29,555 nucleotides of DNA from CAYXOX01 sp964466745 (lineage in GTDB: Bacteria; Pseudomonadota; Alphaproteobacteria; Rhodobacterales; Rhodobacteraceae): positions 1 to 29,555 of the forward strand of contig CAYXOX010000020.1 of the NCBI GenBank assembly GCA_964466745.1, given 5' to 3'. Of the stretch, positions 1 through 8,540 are shown piece by piece. A program made the translations under genes and the position numbers. Every line of letters starts with the position of its first letter. The stretch's first letter is position 1. The notes under the pieces are model-generated. The model saw only the letters and a program-made list of their open reading frames with translations. It was not told where the DNA came from and searched no databases.

Positions 1-132
1 CGGCCGGCCACCGGCCCGGGACCCGGCGAGCCCTCCGCCGCCCGGAGCGCCGCTGCCCCGGCCCATGCCAACCGGTCGCCGCGGCAGGACGGGCCGGCCC
101 CCGGCAGCCGCGGCCCGCGGCGCCCGGCCCGT

Positions 133-837
133 TCAGCGCAGGCGGATCGCCCGCCTGTCGACCGCCAGCGTGTAGCCTTTCCGGGTGATCGTCTTGACCA
201 GCAGCTCGGCCACCATCTGGTTTCCGAGGCTGTCGCGCAGCCGCTTGATCCGGGTGGCGCCGGCGGCCTCGTCGCATTCCGCGGCGGTGCGGCCCGAGAT
301 CACCGCCTCGATCTCGGCGCCGGTCAGCACCTCGTCGTCGAGGCGCGCCTCGGCGAGCACCGCGAGCGTCTCGAAGGCCGCGTCGGTGAGCCGGAACACC
401 ATGTCGTTGAGGGCCACGGTGCGCTCCTCGCGGCTGATCTCCAGCGAGGCGACCTGGATGCCGGTGCGCTCGATCTGCGCGATGCGCCGCCCCAGCGCCA
501 CCAGCATCACGAGGAACACCACCGCCGCGATCAGCATCGCCGTGGCGAAGGCCAGGAGCACCACGATCACCACCCGGTAGCTCGCCAGCACCTCCGAGAA
601 GGCGGTGCCAGACTGCGCCAGGAGCTCAAGCAGCCTGATCTCGGCCTGCGAGGAAAGATCGTCGTTCTCCACGAAGAGCCGCTCGACCCGGGCGTTGAAC
701 GCGTTGGCATCCGGAAGCGTGAGCAGGAGGAACGCGCCCGCGGCCAGCAGGATCGCGACGATCGCCGCGAGGCCCGTGGCGACGAGGCGCGCGGTGGCGC
801 GGCGGGCGTCAGAAGCGGAGGAAAAACGCTCCGGCAC
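133..837 (-). CDS. Membrane-anchored winged-helix protein
   Basis: The 234-residue protein has two clear hydrophobic segments, at about residues 18-40 and 88-115, separated by a short loop of about 45 residues. A C-terminal region (about 140-228) follows that reads like an OmpR/PhoB-type winged helix: a helix around FRLTDAAFETLAVLAE, then a recognition-helix stretch ATRIKRLRDSLG, then the wing TITRKGYTL. Both ends should lie in the cytoplasm, so this would be a DNA-binding protein tethered to the inner membrane. The order is the reverse of CadC/ToxR proteins, which carry the winged helix at the N-terminus. The start is a GTG overlapping the end of the small secreted-protein gene by 29 bp, so the two are probably co-transcribed and translationally coupled. 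Target and signal are unknown. Confidence is high for the gene and moderate for DNA binding. Confidence 0.8.
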   Translation of the reverse strand: MPERFSSASDARRATARLVATGLAAIVAILLAAGAFLLLTLPDANAFNARVERLFVENDDLSSQAEIRLLELLAQSGTAFSEVLASYRVVIVVLLAFATAMLIAAVVFLVMLVALGRRIAQIERTGIQVASLEISREERTVALNDMVFRLTDAAFETLAVLAEARLDDEVLTGAEIEAVISGRTAAECDEAAGATRIKRLRDSLGNQMVAELLVKTITRKGYTLAVDRRAIRLR

Positions 838-1120
838 TCTCTTTTCTCTCCCCGAGACCCTCCTCGCCGAACAGATCGACGATCGTCAGCAATGTCCAGC
901 CGGCGCGGTCGAGCCGCCGCGCGAGCTCGCCCTGCGCGGCGCTCTCGGTGCAGGCCCCGCGCAGGGCGGCCACGCCGAAGTGGAGCCGGAGCGGATCGTC
1001 GCGCTTGGCCTTGTAGGACGCGTAGCACGGCTCTTGTGCCGCCGGGGCGGTGGCGATCGCCCCGAGGCCGGCGGCGAGGGCGAGGGCAAGGGCGAAAAGG
1101 TGGGGGCGCAGCCTGGTCAT
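809..1120 (-). CDS. Small secreted conserved protein
   Basis: A 103-residue protein with a signal peptide (MTRLRPHLF followed by an Ala/Leu-rich core, cleavage probably after ATAPAAQ or nearby). The mature part holds two cysteines, in EPCYASYKAKRDD and RGACTES, which could form one disulfide, and ends ESAGAFFLRF. The pattern CYA-YKAKRDDPLRLH with a C-terminal FLRF matches a conserved hypothetical family that I associate with Rhodobacteraceae; no function is known to me. The open frame extends further upstream, but the ATG at 1120 begins a textbook signal peptide and was chosen for that reason. The 3' end overlaps the winged-helix membrane gene by 29 bp. It should act in the periplasm or at the envelope, possibly as part of the same sensing pair. 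Confidence 0.8.
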   Translation of the reverse strand: MTRLRPHLFALALALAAGLGAIATAPAAQEPCYASYKAKRDDPLRLHFGVAALRGACTESAAQGELARRLDRAGWTLLTIVDLFGEEGLGERKESAGAFFLRF

Positions 1121-1377
1121 GACCGGCCGAGCATGCCGCCGGACCGCCCCGCTAGGCAATAGCCGCGCGCCCGGCGGCCCCCGGGGCGCCCGCGCTATCG
1201 GATATCCGCGGCGCGATATTGCCTGTCGCTCCGGCGGCGCCCGAGGCTCGGGACAGGCAACGCCCCCGCGTCGCGGACCCGGCCCGCCCGGCACCGCCGC
1301 CTGCCTCGGCACGCGGCCTCGGGCTGCCTCCACCAGGCCCGGCCCAGCGCCGCGCCGCAGACCTAAAGGATCGACCG

Positions 1378-1995
1378 ATGCCCAACCGCCAAGTAGCCCG
1401 CCTCGCCATTCTCGCCCGCCTCGACCGTCTCGCCCGCCGCCGCCGGTTCGCCCGGGCAGCGCCACCGGCCGCTGCGGGCCCCGGAAGCGGCTTCGGGCGC
1501 CGCGCCGCGGCCGCCGGCCTCGCCCCGGTGCTGGCCCTCGCGCTCGCCCTCTCGGGCGCCGCCGCGCCCGCCCGCGCCGCCTCCGAGGAGGACGTGGCCC
1601 GCTTTCTGGCCGGGGCGATCACGCTCGCGATCATCGGCAAGGTGATCGCCGATGCCAACGACGGCAGGCGCGCCAAGGCGCCGATCTACCAGGAGCACCG
1701 CCAGCGGCAGCAGACCCACCGGCCACGGGACGACCGCTTCACCGGCACCTATCGCCCCGGCGCGGGCGCCGGGACCGGCGGCCACCGCGACCGCGTGCTG
1801 CCGGCCAGCTGCCTGCGCGTGATCGACACCGATCACGGCCAGCGACGCGCGGTCGGCGCGCCCTGCCTGCAGCGCAACGGCGTGAACACCGCCCGGCTTC
1901 CGGACCGCTGCGAGGGCAGCGTGCGCACCCCCCGCGGACGGGTGGACGCCTGGGGCGCCCGGTGCCTGACCCGCGCGGGCTACCGGTTCGACTGA
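1378..1995 (+). CDS. Exported hypothetical protein with four cysteines
   Basis: The ATG at 1378 follows an AAAGGA ribosome binding site at 1365-1370. The 205-residue product starts with an unusually long basic, Arg-rich stretch (about residues 1-45), then a hydrophobic Ala/Leu core and a likely signal peptidase site after APARA (about residue 67). The mature part begins with a helical segment EEDVARFLAGAITLAIIGK, then an Arg/His-rich linker, then a C-terminal domain with four cysteines (in PASCLR, GAPCLQR, DRCEG and ARCLTR), consistent with two disulfides in the periplasm. I have seen similar small exported proteins in Rhodobacteraceae but know no function. The long n-region may mean that translation starts further in, although no better start with a ribosome binding site is visible. 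Confidence 0.75.
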   Translation: MPNRQVARLAILARLDRLARRRRFARAAPPAAAGPGSGFGRRAAAAGLAPVLALALALSGAAAPARAASEEDVARFLAGAITLAIIGKVIADANDGRRAKAPIYQEHRQRQQTHRPRDDRFTGTYRPGAGAGTGGHRDRVLPASCLRVIDTDHGQRRAVGAPCLQRNGVNTARLPDRCEGSVRTPRGRVDAWGARCLTRAGYRFD

Positions 1996-2500
1996 ACCGC
2001 GGACCCAACCGCGGCAGAGGCGCGGCAGATCCGTTCGCTGCGGGCCGCGCCGGGAGGGCGGGGGCCGGAAGGTGCCCCGCCCGCTTCCCTTGCCGGAACG
2101 TGCCGCCGCGTCCGGGCGCCTGCCCGGGCCCGACGGCAGGCGGGCGCCGCCGTCCCCTTCCCCCGGGGTGCGGGGCTCTCCGCCGGGCCGCCGCCGCCAC
2201 GACGGCTCACCTCGCGGTACCGTACCCCCGCGGAGCCGCACCGCACCACAGGCCCGGCGCCGCGGCCACCGGCGGTGCGCTCGGCGGTGCGCCCGGAACG
2301 ACCTGTGCATGGCACCCCCGCCTTCCGCCGGTGCCGGCGGCGGCGCGCCGCCCCTGCTCCCGGCACGACCCCGGCCACCTCGCGGCCGGTGGCGCCGGCG
2401 GGTGCGGGGCAGGCGCGGGCCGGCAGGCCGCGAGCCCCCCTGCCCCGGCCGCGCCCCGCGGCGGCTTCCCATGCCGCCCGCCCGGGGCTAAGGGAGGCCG
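1996..2500 (+). other. Gene-free stretch upstream of mnmH
   Basis: About 500 bases that are almost entirely G and C. The open frames here have no recognisable protein family and look like shadow frames of GC-rich DNA. I see no RNA gene and no clear promoter. The only signal is the AAGGGAGG ribosome binding site just before position 2501, which belongs to mnmH. Confidence 0.6.
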
Positions 2501-3643
2501 ATGCCCTTCGCACCCCGGACGCTCGCCGAATTCGCCGCCCACGGCTTCGACACCGTGATCGATGCCCGCGCGCCCTCGGAATTCGCCGAGGACAGGCTGC
2601 CCGGCGCCGTCAACCTGCCGGTGCTGAGCGACGCCGAGCGCGCCCGGGTGGGCACGGTCTACGTGCAGCAGAGCGCCTTCCGCGCCCGCAAGATCGGCGC
2701 GGCGCTGGTGGCCCGCAACATCGCCCGCCATCTGGAGGGCCCGCTCGCGGAAAAGGACGGCGGATGGCGGCCGCTCGTCTACTGCTGGCGCGGCGGACAG
2801 CGCTCGGGCGCCTTCGCCGCCATCCTCGGCCAGATCGGCTGGCGGGTCGAGGTGCTCGAGGGCGGCTACCGGCGCTTCCGCAGGATGGTAAAGGCGGCCC
2901 TGTACGATGCGCCGCCCCCCTGCCCCGTGATCCTGCTGGACGGCGACACGGGCACCGGCAAGACGGCGCTCCTGCCGCTCCTGGCGGCCCGCGGCGTGCA
3001 GGTGCTCGACCTCGAGGGGCTGGCCGCGCACCGCGGCTCGGTGCTCGGGCCGGTGGACCGGCCCCAGCCGAGCCAGAAGGGCTTCGAATCGGCGCTCGCC
3101 ATGGCGATGGCCGGGCTCGATCCGGCGCGCCCGGTGGTGGTGGAGGCCGAGAGCAGCAGGATCGGCGAGCGGATGATCCCGCCGGGGCTCTGGGCGGCCA
3201 TGCGCGGGGCGCCGCGGCTGGAGATCGCCGCACCCCGCGCGGCGCGGGCCGCCTTCCTCGCCCGGGCCTATGCCGACATGACGGCCGAGCCCGAGCGCCT
3301 GCTTGCGCGGCTGGAGCAGCTGGTGCCCTTCCACGGGCGCGCCACCGTGGAGAGCTGGGCGGCGCTGGTGCACGAGCGCCGGTGGGAGCGCCTCGCCGCG
3401 GAGCTGATGGAGCGCCACTACGATCCGCGCTACGCGAAATCCCGCGCCCGTCGCGGCGGAGGCGGGCCGGGCCACGGCGCCGGGGGCGGCTCGGCGGAGC
3501 CCGGGGCCGACCGTACGGCGCACGGTGCGGAGCCCGGCGCGGTGCTGGCCCGCTTCGAGGCCGAACGGCTGGACGATGCGGGGCTGGACGTGCTGGCGGG
3601 CGCGCTGGCCGCCGAGCTGGAGCGCCGGGCACCGGCTGGCTGA
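2501..3643 (+). CDS. mnmH: tRNA 2-selenouridine synthase (MnmH/SelU)
   Basis: This enzyme replaces sulfur with selenium at the 2-thiouridine wobble position of certain tRNAs, using selenophosphate, by way of a geranylated intermediate. The 380-residue protein has an N-terminal rhodanese domain (about 1-130) with the catalytic cysteine at residue 95 in YCWRGGQRSG, the family hallmark. A P-loop domain follows with GDTGTGKT at 148-155. The start has a strong AAGGGAGG ribosome binding site seven bases upstream. The C-terminal part contains a Gly/Ala-rich linker (about 315-345) that I do not expect in the family. Its substrate supplier, the SelD fusion, is encoded convergently about 360 bp downstream, which supports a working selenium-tRNA pathway. 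Confidence 0.95.
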   Translation: MPFAPRTLAEFAAHGFDTVIDARAPSEFAEDRLPGAVNLPVLSDAERARVGTVYVQQSAFRARKIGAALVARNIARHLEGPLAEKDGGWRPLVYCWRGGQRSGAFAAILGQIGWRVEVLEGGYRRFRRMVKAALYDAPPPCPVILLDGDTGTGKTALLPLLAARGVQVLDLEGLAAHRGSVLGPVDRPQPSQKGFESALAMAMAGLDPARPVVVEAESSRIGERMIPPGLWAAMRGAPRLEIAAPRAARAAFLARAYADMTAEPERLLARLEQLVPFHGRATVESWAALVHERRWERLAAELMERHYDPRYAKSRARRGGGGPGHGAGGGSAEPGADRTAHGAEPGAVLARFEAERLDDAGLDVLAGALAAELERRAPAG

Positions 3644-3928
3644 CGGGCCGGAACACCGGCGCCAACCGCACCCCAGCGCACGGACGGGCGCAAACGGCGC
3701 CGGTCCGCGGCGTCGCCTGCCCGGCCAGCCCCGCGCGGGCACGGCCCCTGGCGGCTCCCGGGCCGCCCGGTGAGGCACGCGCCATGGCAGCCGCGCGGCG
3801 CGTCCCGGCATCCCGCGGCGTCGGTCCCGCCGCCAAGCTTGCCCCGCTGCCCCCTCCCGCGCCCCGCGCGCACCCGGCGCACGCCCGACGACCCCGAACC
3901 GCGCCCGGGGCAGCCGAGGCGCGCGCCC

Positions 3929-3987
3929 CCTTCATCTTTGCAGAAATCCTCATGCCGCGCGGGCGACCGACCCGCCGATCGCCCGCG
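3929..3987 (+). repeat. Dispersed intergenic element, copy A (degenerate)
   Basis: The block CCTTCATCTTTGCAGAAATC matches the conserved block of the other copies at 22 of 29 positions by eye. It is followed by a 9-bp inverted repeat, CGCGGGCGA (3958-3966) with TCGCCCGCG (3979-3987). It lies beyond the mnmH stop codon, in the sense direction of mnmH, between two convergent genes. The hairpin sequence differs from those of copies C, E and F. Confidence 0.6.
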
Positions 3988-4002
3988 GGGCCGGATGCGG
4001 GC

Positions 4003-6171
4003 TCAGATGAAGGCGATCGCCCCGGGGGAGCCGGCCTCGAGCCGTCCGACCACGGCCGCGCGCTCGCCCGCGTCGGCCAGCGCCGCGACGATCGCCCCGG
4101 CTGCCGCGGGGGGTACCGCGGCCAGGAGCCCGCCCGCCGTCTGCGGGTCGAGCACCAGCGCGCCGCGGGGCGATGCCGGCAGGGCGATGCCCGCCGCCTC
4201 GGCCGCGGCCCGGTTGGCCGGATGCAGGGTCGAGCGGATGCCCCGGGCGGCGAGGTCCTCGGCCCCGTCGTAGAGCGGCACGGCGGCAAGCTCGATCCGG
4301 GCCGCGCAGCCCGAGGCCCGCGCGAGCCCGGAGAGGTGCCCCGCGAGACCGAAGCCGGTGACATCGGTCATCGCCCGGGCGGTGCCCGCGAGGGCGGCGG
4401 CGGCGGCGAGCTGGGGCCGGGCCATCGTCTCCAGCGCGGCGGCGACCCATGGCCCGCGGGCGGCTAGCCGCATCTCGCCGGCCATGACCGTGCCCGAGCC
4501 GATGGCCCGGGTCAGGACCAGCGCGTCGCCCGGGCGGCCGCCGGCCCGCGCCACCGGCGCGCCGGCGCTCAGCCCGGTCACCGCGAAGCCGATGGTGAGC
4601 TCCGCGCCGAGCGTGGTGTGCCCGCCGGCGATCTCGGCACCTGCCGCGCCGAAGACCTCGGCCGCGCCGGCCATGATCTCCTCGAGCCAGGGACCCTGCA
4701 GGGCCTCGGCCATCCGCGGCAGCACGATCTGCGCGAGCGCGGCCTGGGGCGCCGCCCCCATGGCCCAGACATCGCCCAGCGCATGGACCGCCGCGATCCG
4801 GGCCATGGTGTAGGGATCCCCGGTCAGGGCGGACAGGTGGTCGGTGGAGATGACCTGCCGCACGCCACCCAGCGAGAGGATCGCCGCGTCCTCGCCCTCG
4901 GGGCGCAGCACGTCGCCGCGCCGAAGCGCCGGCAGCCCCGCGAGGGCGGCGCCCAGCGCGCCCTCCCCCATCTTGGCGCCGCAGCCGCCGCAGGGCGGCT
5001 CCGGCGGCAGCGCACCGCGGGCGCGTTCGCGCGGAAGCGGCGGGGGGGGCATGGGCTGGAGGCGCGTGAACCCTTCCATGAAGCGCCGGTCGATCCGGTC
5101 CTTCAGGCGCCAGACGGCGGGGCCGGCGAGGGCAAGGCCGCCGCGCTCGCCCACCGCCTCCTTCCCGCCCAGGGAGATCAGCTTGAGATAGTCCCGCTGG
5201 GGCCGGAACCGGCGACGCATCAGCCCGGCCAGATCGGCGCGCAGGTTGTGGGCAAGCACCGGCGCCGCGCGCACCGCGAAGACTCCGGCCTTGGGCCGGG
5301 GCGCATGGGAGAGGTGGGCGCAGTCGCCCGCGGCGAAGATCGCCGGGTCGGAGCTGCGCAGCTGGGCGTCGACGGCGACGAAACCCTCGTGGAGCTCGAG
5401 CCCGGTGCCGGCCAGCCAGCCCTGGGGAAGGGCGCCCGCGGCCCCAACGGTGAGCGCGGAAGGGACGAAGGGCCGGCCGGCGATCTCCACCCCGGCCGCG
5501 CGCACCGCCGTGACGTCCGCGCGCTCGAGGAGCGTCACGCCGAGGGCGTCCATCCGCGCGAGCAGGGCCGCGCGGGCGCGGGCGGGCGTTCCGTGGAGGG
5601 CGCGGCGGGCCTCGATCACCGTCACCGGGCGGGGGCAACCCTCGGCGCGGAGGCGCCAGGCCATGGCCATGGCGAGCTCGACCCCGGCCACGCCGCCGCC
5701 GATGACCACCACCGGGCCGGGCCCGCCCTCGGCGACGAAGCGCTGCCAGCGGTCCGCGAAGCGGGCCAGCGGCTTGGCCGGCACGGCATGCTCGGCGAAG
5801 CCCGGCAGGCCCGGCATCCCGGAGGTGATGCCGATGTCGAGGGAAGCGATGTCGTAGGCGATGGCGGGATGACCCTCCAGCGCGATGCGGCCGGCGGCAC
5901 GGTCGATGCCCGTGGCGCGCCCCAGGATCAGCCGCGCCCCGGCGAAGCGTGCGAGGCGCACGAGATCGATTTCCAGATCGTCGCGCCCGTAATGCCCAGC
6001 GACGAACCCCGGAAGCATGCCGGTGTAGGGCGCCGTTGGCCCGGGATTGACGAGCGTCAGCCGGACGCCGGGCAGGGGCCGCATACCCCACTTGCGCAGG
6101 ACGAGCGCGTGGGTGTGCCCGCCGCCGAGGAGGACGAGTTCGCGGGTGAGCGGAAGGGGCGCGCCGTGCAT
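4003..6171 (-). CDS. selD: Flavoprotein fused to selenide, water dikinase (SelD)
   Basis: A 722-residue fusion. Residues 1 to about 375 form a pyridine nucleotide-disulfide oxidoreductase (NDH-2-like) domain: an FAD-binding start LVLLGGGHTHALVL, a second dinucleotide fold VVVIGGGVAGVE (155-165) and AAGDCAHL (280-287). Residues about 390-722 are SelD, which makes selenophosphate from selenide and ATP. It carries CGGCGAK at 394-400 (a cysteine rather than a selenocysteine form), STDHLSALTGDPY at 442-454, GGHTT at 517-521 and DVTGFGLAGH at 603-612. The ATG at 6171 begins a sequence matching the known start of this bifunctional family, so the longer upstream open frame was not used. The redox domain may help generate or handle selenide; that is inference. 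It is encoded convergently to mnmH. Confidence 0.93.
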   Translation of the reverse strand: MHGAPLPLTRELVLLGGGHTHALVLRKWGMRPLPGVRLTLVNPGPTAPYTGMLPGFVAGHYGRDDLEIDLVRLARFAGARLILGRATGIDRAAGRIALEGHPAIAYDIASLDIGITSGMPGLPGFAEHAVPAKPLARFADRWQRFVAEGGPGPVVVIGGGVAGVELAMAMAWRLRAEGCPRPVTVIEARRALHGTPARARAALLARMDALGVTLLERADVTAVRAAGVEIAGRPFVPSALTVGAAGALPQGWLAGTGLELHEGFVAVDAQLRSSDPAIFAAGDCAHLSHAPRPKAGVFAVRAAPVLAHNLRADLAGLMRRRFRPQRDYLKLISLGGKEAVGERGGLALAGPAVWRLKDRIDRRFMEGFTRLQPMPPPPLPRERARGALPPEPPCGGCGAKMGEGALGAALAGLPALRRGDVLRPEGEDAAILSLGGVRQVISTDHLSALTGDPYTMARIAAVHALGDVWAMGAAPQAALAQIVLPRMAEALQGPWLEEIMAGAAEVFGAAGAEIAGGHTTLGAELTIGFAVTGLSAGAPVARAGGRPGDALVLTRAIGSGTVMAGEMRLAARGPWVAAALETMARPQLAAAAALAGTARAMTDVTGFGLAGHLSGLARASGCAARIELAAVPLYDGAEDLAARGIRSTLHPANRAAAEAAGIALPASPRGALVLDPQTAGGLLAAVPPAAAGAIVAALADAGERAAVVGRLEAGSPGAIAFI

Positions 6172-6417
6172 GGCGCCCCTTCTGCCGCCCGGCGCCGCGC
6201 TGCGCGAGGCGTCAGGGTGACGCTGCGCGCCCCGGCGCGGGCGGATCACCGCGGACGGACGGGCAGGTGCGCGCGCCCTGGCCCCGGCCGGGCGCCGGGG
6301 CGGCCGGCCGGTCGCCGTGAGTGTTTTTTCCACGATGAGGGAGAGGCCGCGCGCCGCCCCGGCGGGACGCCCAGGGCCGGGTCGGCGAGCCCGCGGGAGG
6401 GAGGACCGCACCGCGGG

Positions 6418-6459
6418 CCTTCATCCTGGCACAAGTGCTCGCGGCGCAACGCAGGCGAG
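6418..6459 (+). repeat. Dispersed intergenic element, copy B (weak)
   Basis: CCTTCATCCTGGCACAAGTG and the bases after it match the conserved block at about 21 of 29 positions. Only a weak 5-bp pairing (CTCGC at 6438 with GCGAG at 6455) follows. Unlike copies A, C, D and F, it is antisense to the neighbouring gene. It may be a decayed copy or chance similarity. Confidence 0.35.
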
Positions 6460-6470
6460 GATGTGCGGGC

Positions 6471-7034
6471 TCAGGGGCAAAGCCGGCGCCCGCCAAAGCC
6501 TTCCCGGCGCAGGAAACGGGCCCGGAGATGCCGCTCGCGCCCGAGGTGGAGCGCATCGATCTGCTCGACGAGCGCCTCGACGACGGCGAAGCGCGCGGGA
6601 TCGGGGCCCGGCGAGTGGGTGGCGGGATCGTCCAGCGGCCGGCCCGGCGCGGGCTTGCCGCCGTAGACGCTTCGGGCGGCCGACGGTACGCGCCGCCACT
6701 CTTCGGCCGTCTCCGGCCGCAGCGCGAGCCGCACCGCGCAACGCAGCTGAAGCGCGCTGCCCGGATCCCGGAAGAGGAGCGCGCCCCGCGGCTCGGCGGC
6801 GATCTCGCCTGCCTTCGCCGACGCCGCATCGGTGTGGAGCGTGAGCCGCGCGGCGGCCCTGTCGGCCCCGCGGAGCACCACGACGCGGGCAGTGGCGCCG
6901 CCGCCTTCGGCAACGGTGGCGAGGGCCGGGTACCGCGCGGGCGAGCGACGCGCGTGCACGCCCCGCGCCAGCAGTTCCCAGGCGGCCTCGAGAAGGGCTT
7001 GCGGGCATGCGTGGGTGGCGGGCGGCGCGCTCAC
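6471..7034 (-). CDS. Pyridoxamine 5'-phosphate oxidase-like flavoprotein
   Basis: A 187-residue protein resembling the FMN-binding split-barrel proteins of the pyridoxamine-phosphate oxidase superfamily: PALATVAEGGGATARVVVLR, LTLHTDAASAKAGEI, PRGALLFRDPGSALQLR and a later SVYGGKPAPGRPLDDP. This is the generic family, not PdxH itself: I cannot see the substrate-binding C-terminal signature of PdxH. FMN binding is likely; the substrate is unknown. The GTG at 7034 was chosen because GGGAGG lies six bases upstream and the conserved part starts shortly after. Earlier starts would add a long Arg/Ala-rich tail that looks untranslated. It reads towards selD on the same strand, with about 300 bp between them. 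Confidence 0.82.
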   Translation of the reverse strand: MSAPPATHACPQALLEAAWELLARGVHARRSPARYPALATVAEGGGATARVVVLRGADRAAARLTLHTDAASAKAGEIAAEPRGALLFRDPGSALQLRCAVRLALRPETAEEWRRVPSAARSVYGGKPAPGRPLDDPATHSPGPDPARFAVVEALVEQIDALHLGRERHLRARFLRREGFGGRRLCP

Positions 7035-7400
7035 GGCAGCCTCCCGCGCCGACGCAGCGGGCCCGCCTGCCAATGGGCGCGGCAGGGATCGCCGGGCAGG
7101 GCGCGGCGTTGCGGCCTCGCCGGCGCGGGGGCGAAACGGGGCGTGCGCCGCAGACCGGGCGCGCCCGTGGGGCCATGCCACCGCCCGGCACGGCGGCCAG
7201 GGCCGTCCCCGTCCTCGCCCCCGCCGCGGCGCCGGAGCGCGCCTCGTGACGCTGCCGCACCCCGGGCGCCCGCAGCGGCGGCCCTGCCTCCTTCGCAGGC
7301 CAAGCAGGCCCGTTGCCGCAGCGGGCGCGCCGCGGACGCCGCCCGGGAGGGTCGCGCGCAGGCGGACCCCGGGCGGCGCCGGGCCGGGCGGGGGGCGGCG
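7035..7400 (-). other. Gene-free stretch between flavoprotein and AttH-like gene
   Basis: About 365 very GC-rich bases between the start of the flavoprotein gene and the stop of the lipocalin-like gene. It must hold the promoter of the flavoprotein gene, but no -35/-10 pair convinces me. No RNA gene or repeat was seen. Confidence 0.5.
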
Positions 7401-8540
7401 CTATTCATACCCCGTCATCTCCAGATACCCGCGGCCGGCGTGGCTGCCTTCCAGCATCACCGGCCCCTCCCAGTAGGGAAAGCTCGTGTCCATCCAGGAG
7501 TCGGGGTTGAGCGCCGCGGCCTCCACATCGAGCCCCCGGGCGGGCAGGGCGAGGCGCCAGCGCACCGGCACCTCGCGCCCCGCCACCCGCGCCGTGGCCA
7601 GCGGCTCTGCCGTGAAGGCGCCGTCGGGGTAGGGGGTGGGCGTGCCGTCGGGCGCGATCCAGGTGGCAGCGGTGAAGGGCGGGCCCGTCCGCGCGCGCAG
7701 GCGGAATCCCATCATCCGCGCACCGCTTTCGAAGACGAGGCTGAACCAGTCCCACCCCGTCTGGTCTTCCGAGAGCGGCTGGGAGGACCATTCGCGGTCG
7801 AGCCAGCCGGTGCCGGTGACGGCGATCGGCCCGCCCGGCGTGCGGATCGTCCCCGACACCTCGTAGAACGGCTGCGAGTAGTAGTAGCTGGCCTGCCCCT
7901 CGGCGGATTTCACCGAGTAGCCCCCCTGCCCCTGGGGCACGAAGGGCGCATCGGTGGCGAAACGGAGCGCGAAGCCGAATCGCGCGTCCTGCGCGGTGAC
8001 CTCGATCTCCGACAGGCTCGGGCCCGACGCTTCCCAGGCATCGATCCAGGCGCGGAAGGGTTCGGCCTCGACGCCGGCCTGCCCGATCCCGCCCCGGGCG
8101 AGACGTTCGGCCGAGAAGTGCGCCTCGGGCGTGGTGAGCCCGGCATGGCCCATCCAGAGCTGCGGGCTCGCCCAGCCCTCCGCCTCGCGGGGGGCGAGCG
8201 CGGTGCGGAAGAGCGTCCATTGCGCGCCGTAGTCGCGCCCGTCCTCGCCGGTGAGGAGCGCGGTGAGATACCACCATTCGATCCGGTAGGCCGGGTGGGC
8301 GCCGTGATCGGCGGGAAACACGAGGGGCCGGCCCGGCACCGGCACGGCGAAGCCCTCGGCCTCGGTGCCCAGCCCGGCGAAGCCCTGCGCCCGCGCCGGG
8401 CCCGGCGCGCCGGCGCAGAGCGCGGTCAGGAGCGCGAGAACGGCCAGTGCCGCCGCAAGGGTGCGCGGCGCGCGCCGCCCGAGGCCCCCCGGGCGCGGCA
8501 GCCGGCGCGGGCGCGGAAGGGCTGCGGGCCTAGCGCTCAT
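7401..8540 (-). CDS. Secreted AttH/lipocalin-like protein
   Basis: A 379-residue protein with an Arg-rich n-region and hydrophobic core ending ARAQ (about residue 51), so exported. The mature protein carries the hallmark YRIEWWYLTALL (about 85-96) of the AttH / carotenoid 1,2-hydratase-like two-lipocalin family (COG5621), and later TGTGWLDREWSSQPL and WDWFSLVFESGARMM. Members pair with LolCDE-type exporters and are often called predicted secreted hydrolases or AttH. The start ATG overlaps the permease stop by 11 bp, and the ATPase and permease lie directly upstream, so it is the third gene of the operon. It probably receives or carries a hydrophobic molecule exported by the transporter. No catalytic activity is established for this group as far as I know. 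Confidence 0.88.
   Translation of the reverse strand: MSARPAALPRPRRLPRPGGLGRRAPRTLAAALAVLALLTALCAGAPGPARAQGFAGLGTEAEGFAVPVPGRPLVFPADHGAHPAYRIEWWYLTALLTGEDGRDYGAQWTLFRTALAPREAEGWASPQLWMGHAGLTTPEAHFSAERLARGGIGQAGVEAEPFRAWIDAWEASGPSLSEIEVTAQDARFGFALRFATDAPFVPQGQGGYSVKSAEGQASYYYSQPFYEVSGTIRTPGGPIAVTGTGWLDREWSSQPLSEDQTGWDWFSLVFESGARMMGFRLRARTGPPFTAATWIAPDGTPTPYPDGAFTAEPLATARVAGREVPVRWRLALPARGLDVEAAALNPDSWMDTSFPYWEGPVMLEGSHAGRGYLEMTGYE

Noticed and set aside
1996..2500. Several open frames of 130-180 codons in the gap before mnmH
   Set aside because: No family resemblance, no ribosome binding sites, and repetitive Arg/Pro/Ala composition typical of non-coding GC-rich DNA.
6318..6330. T-rich run (GTTTTTTCC) upstream of selD as a terminator
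   Set aside because: No stem of useful length lies directly before the run on either strand; the nearby GGCCGGCC palindrome is too far away.
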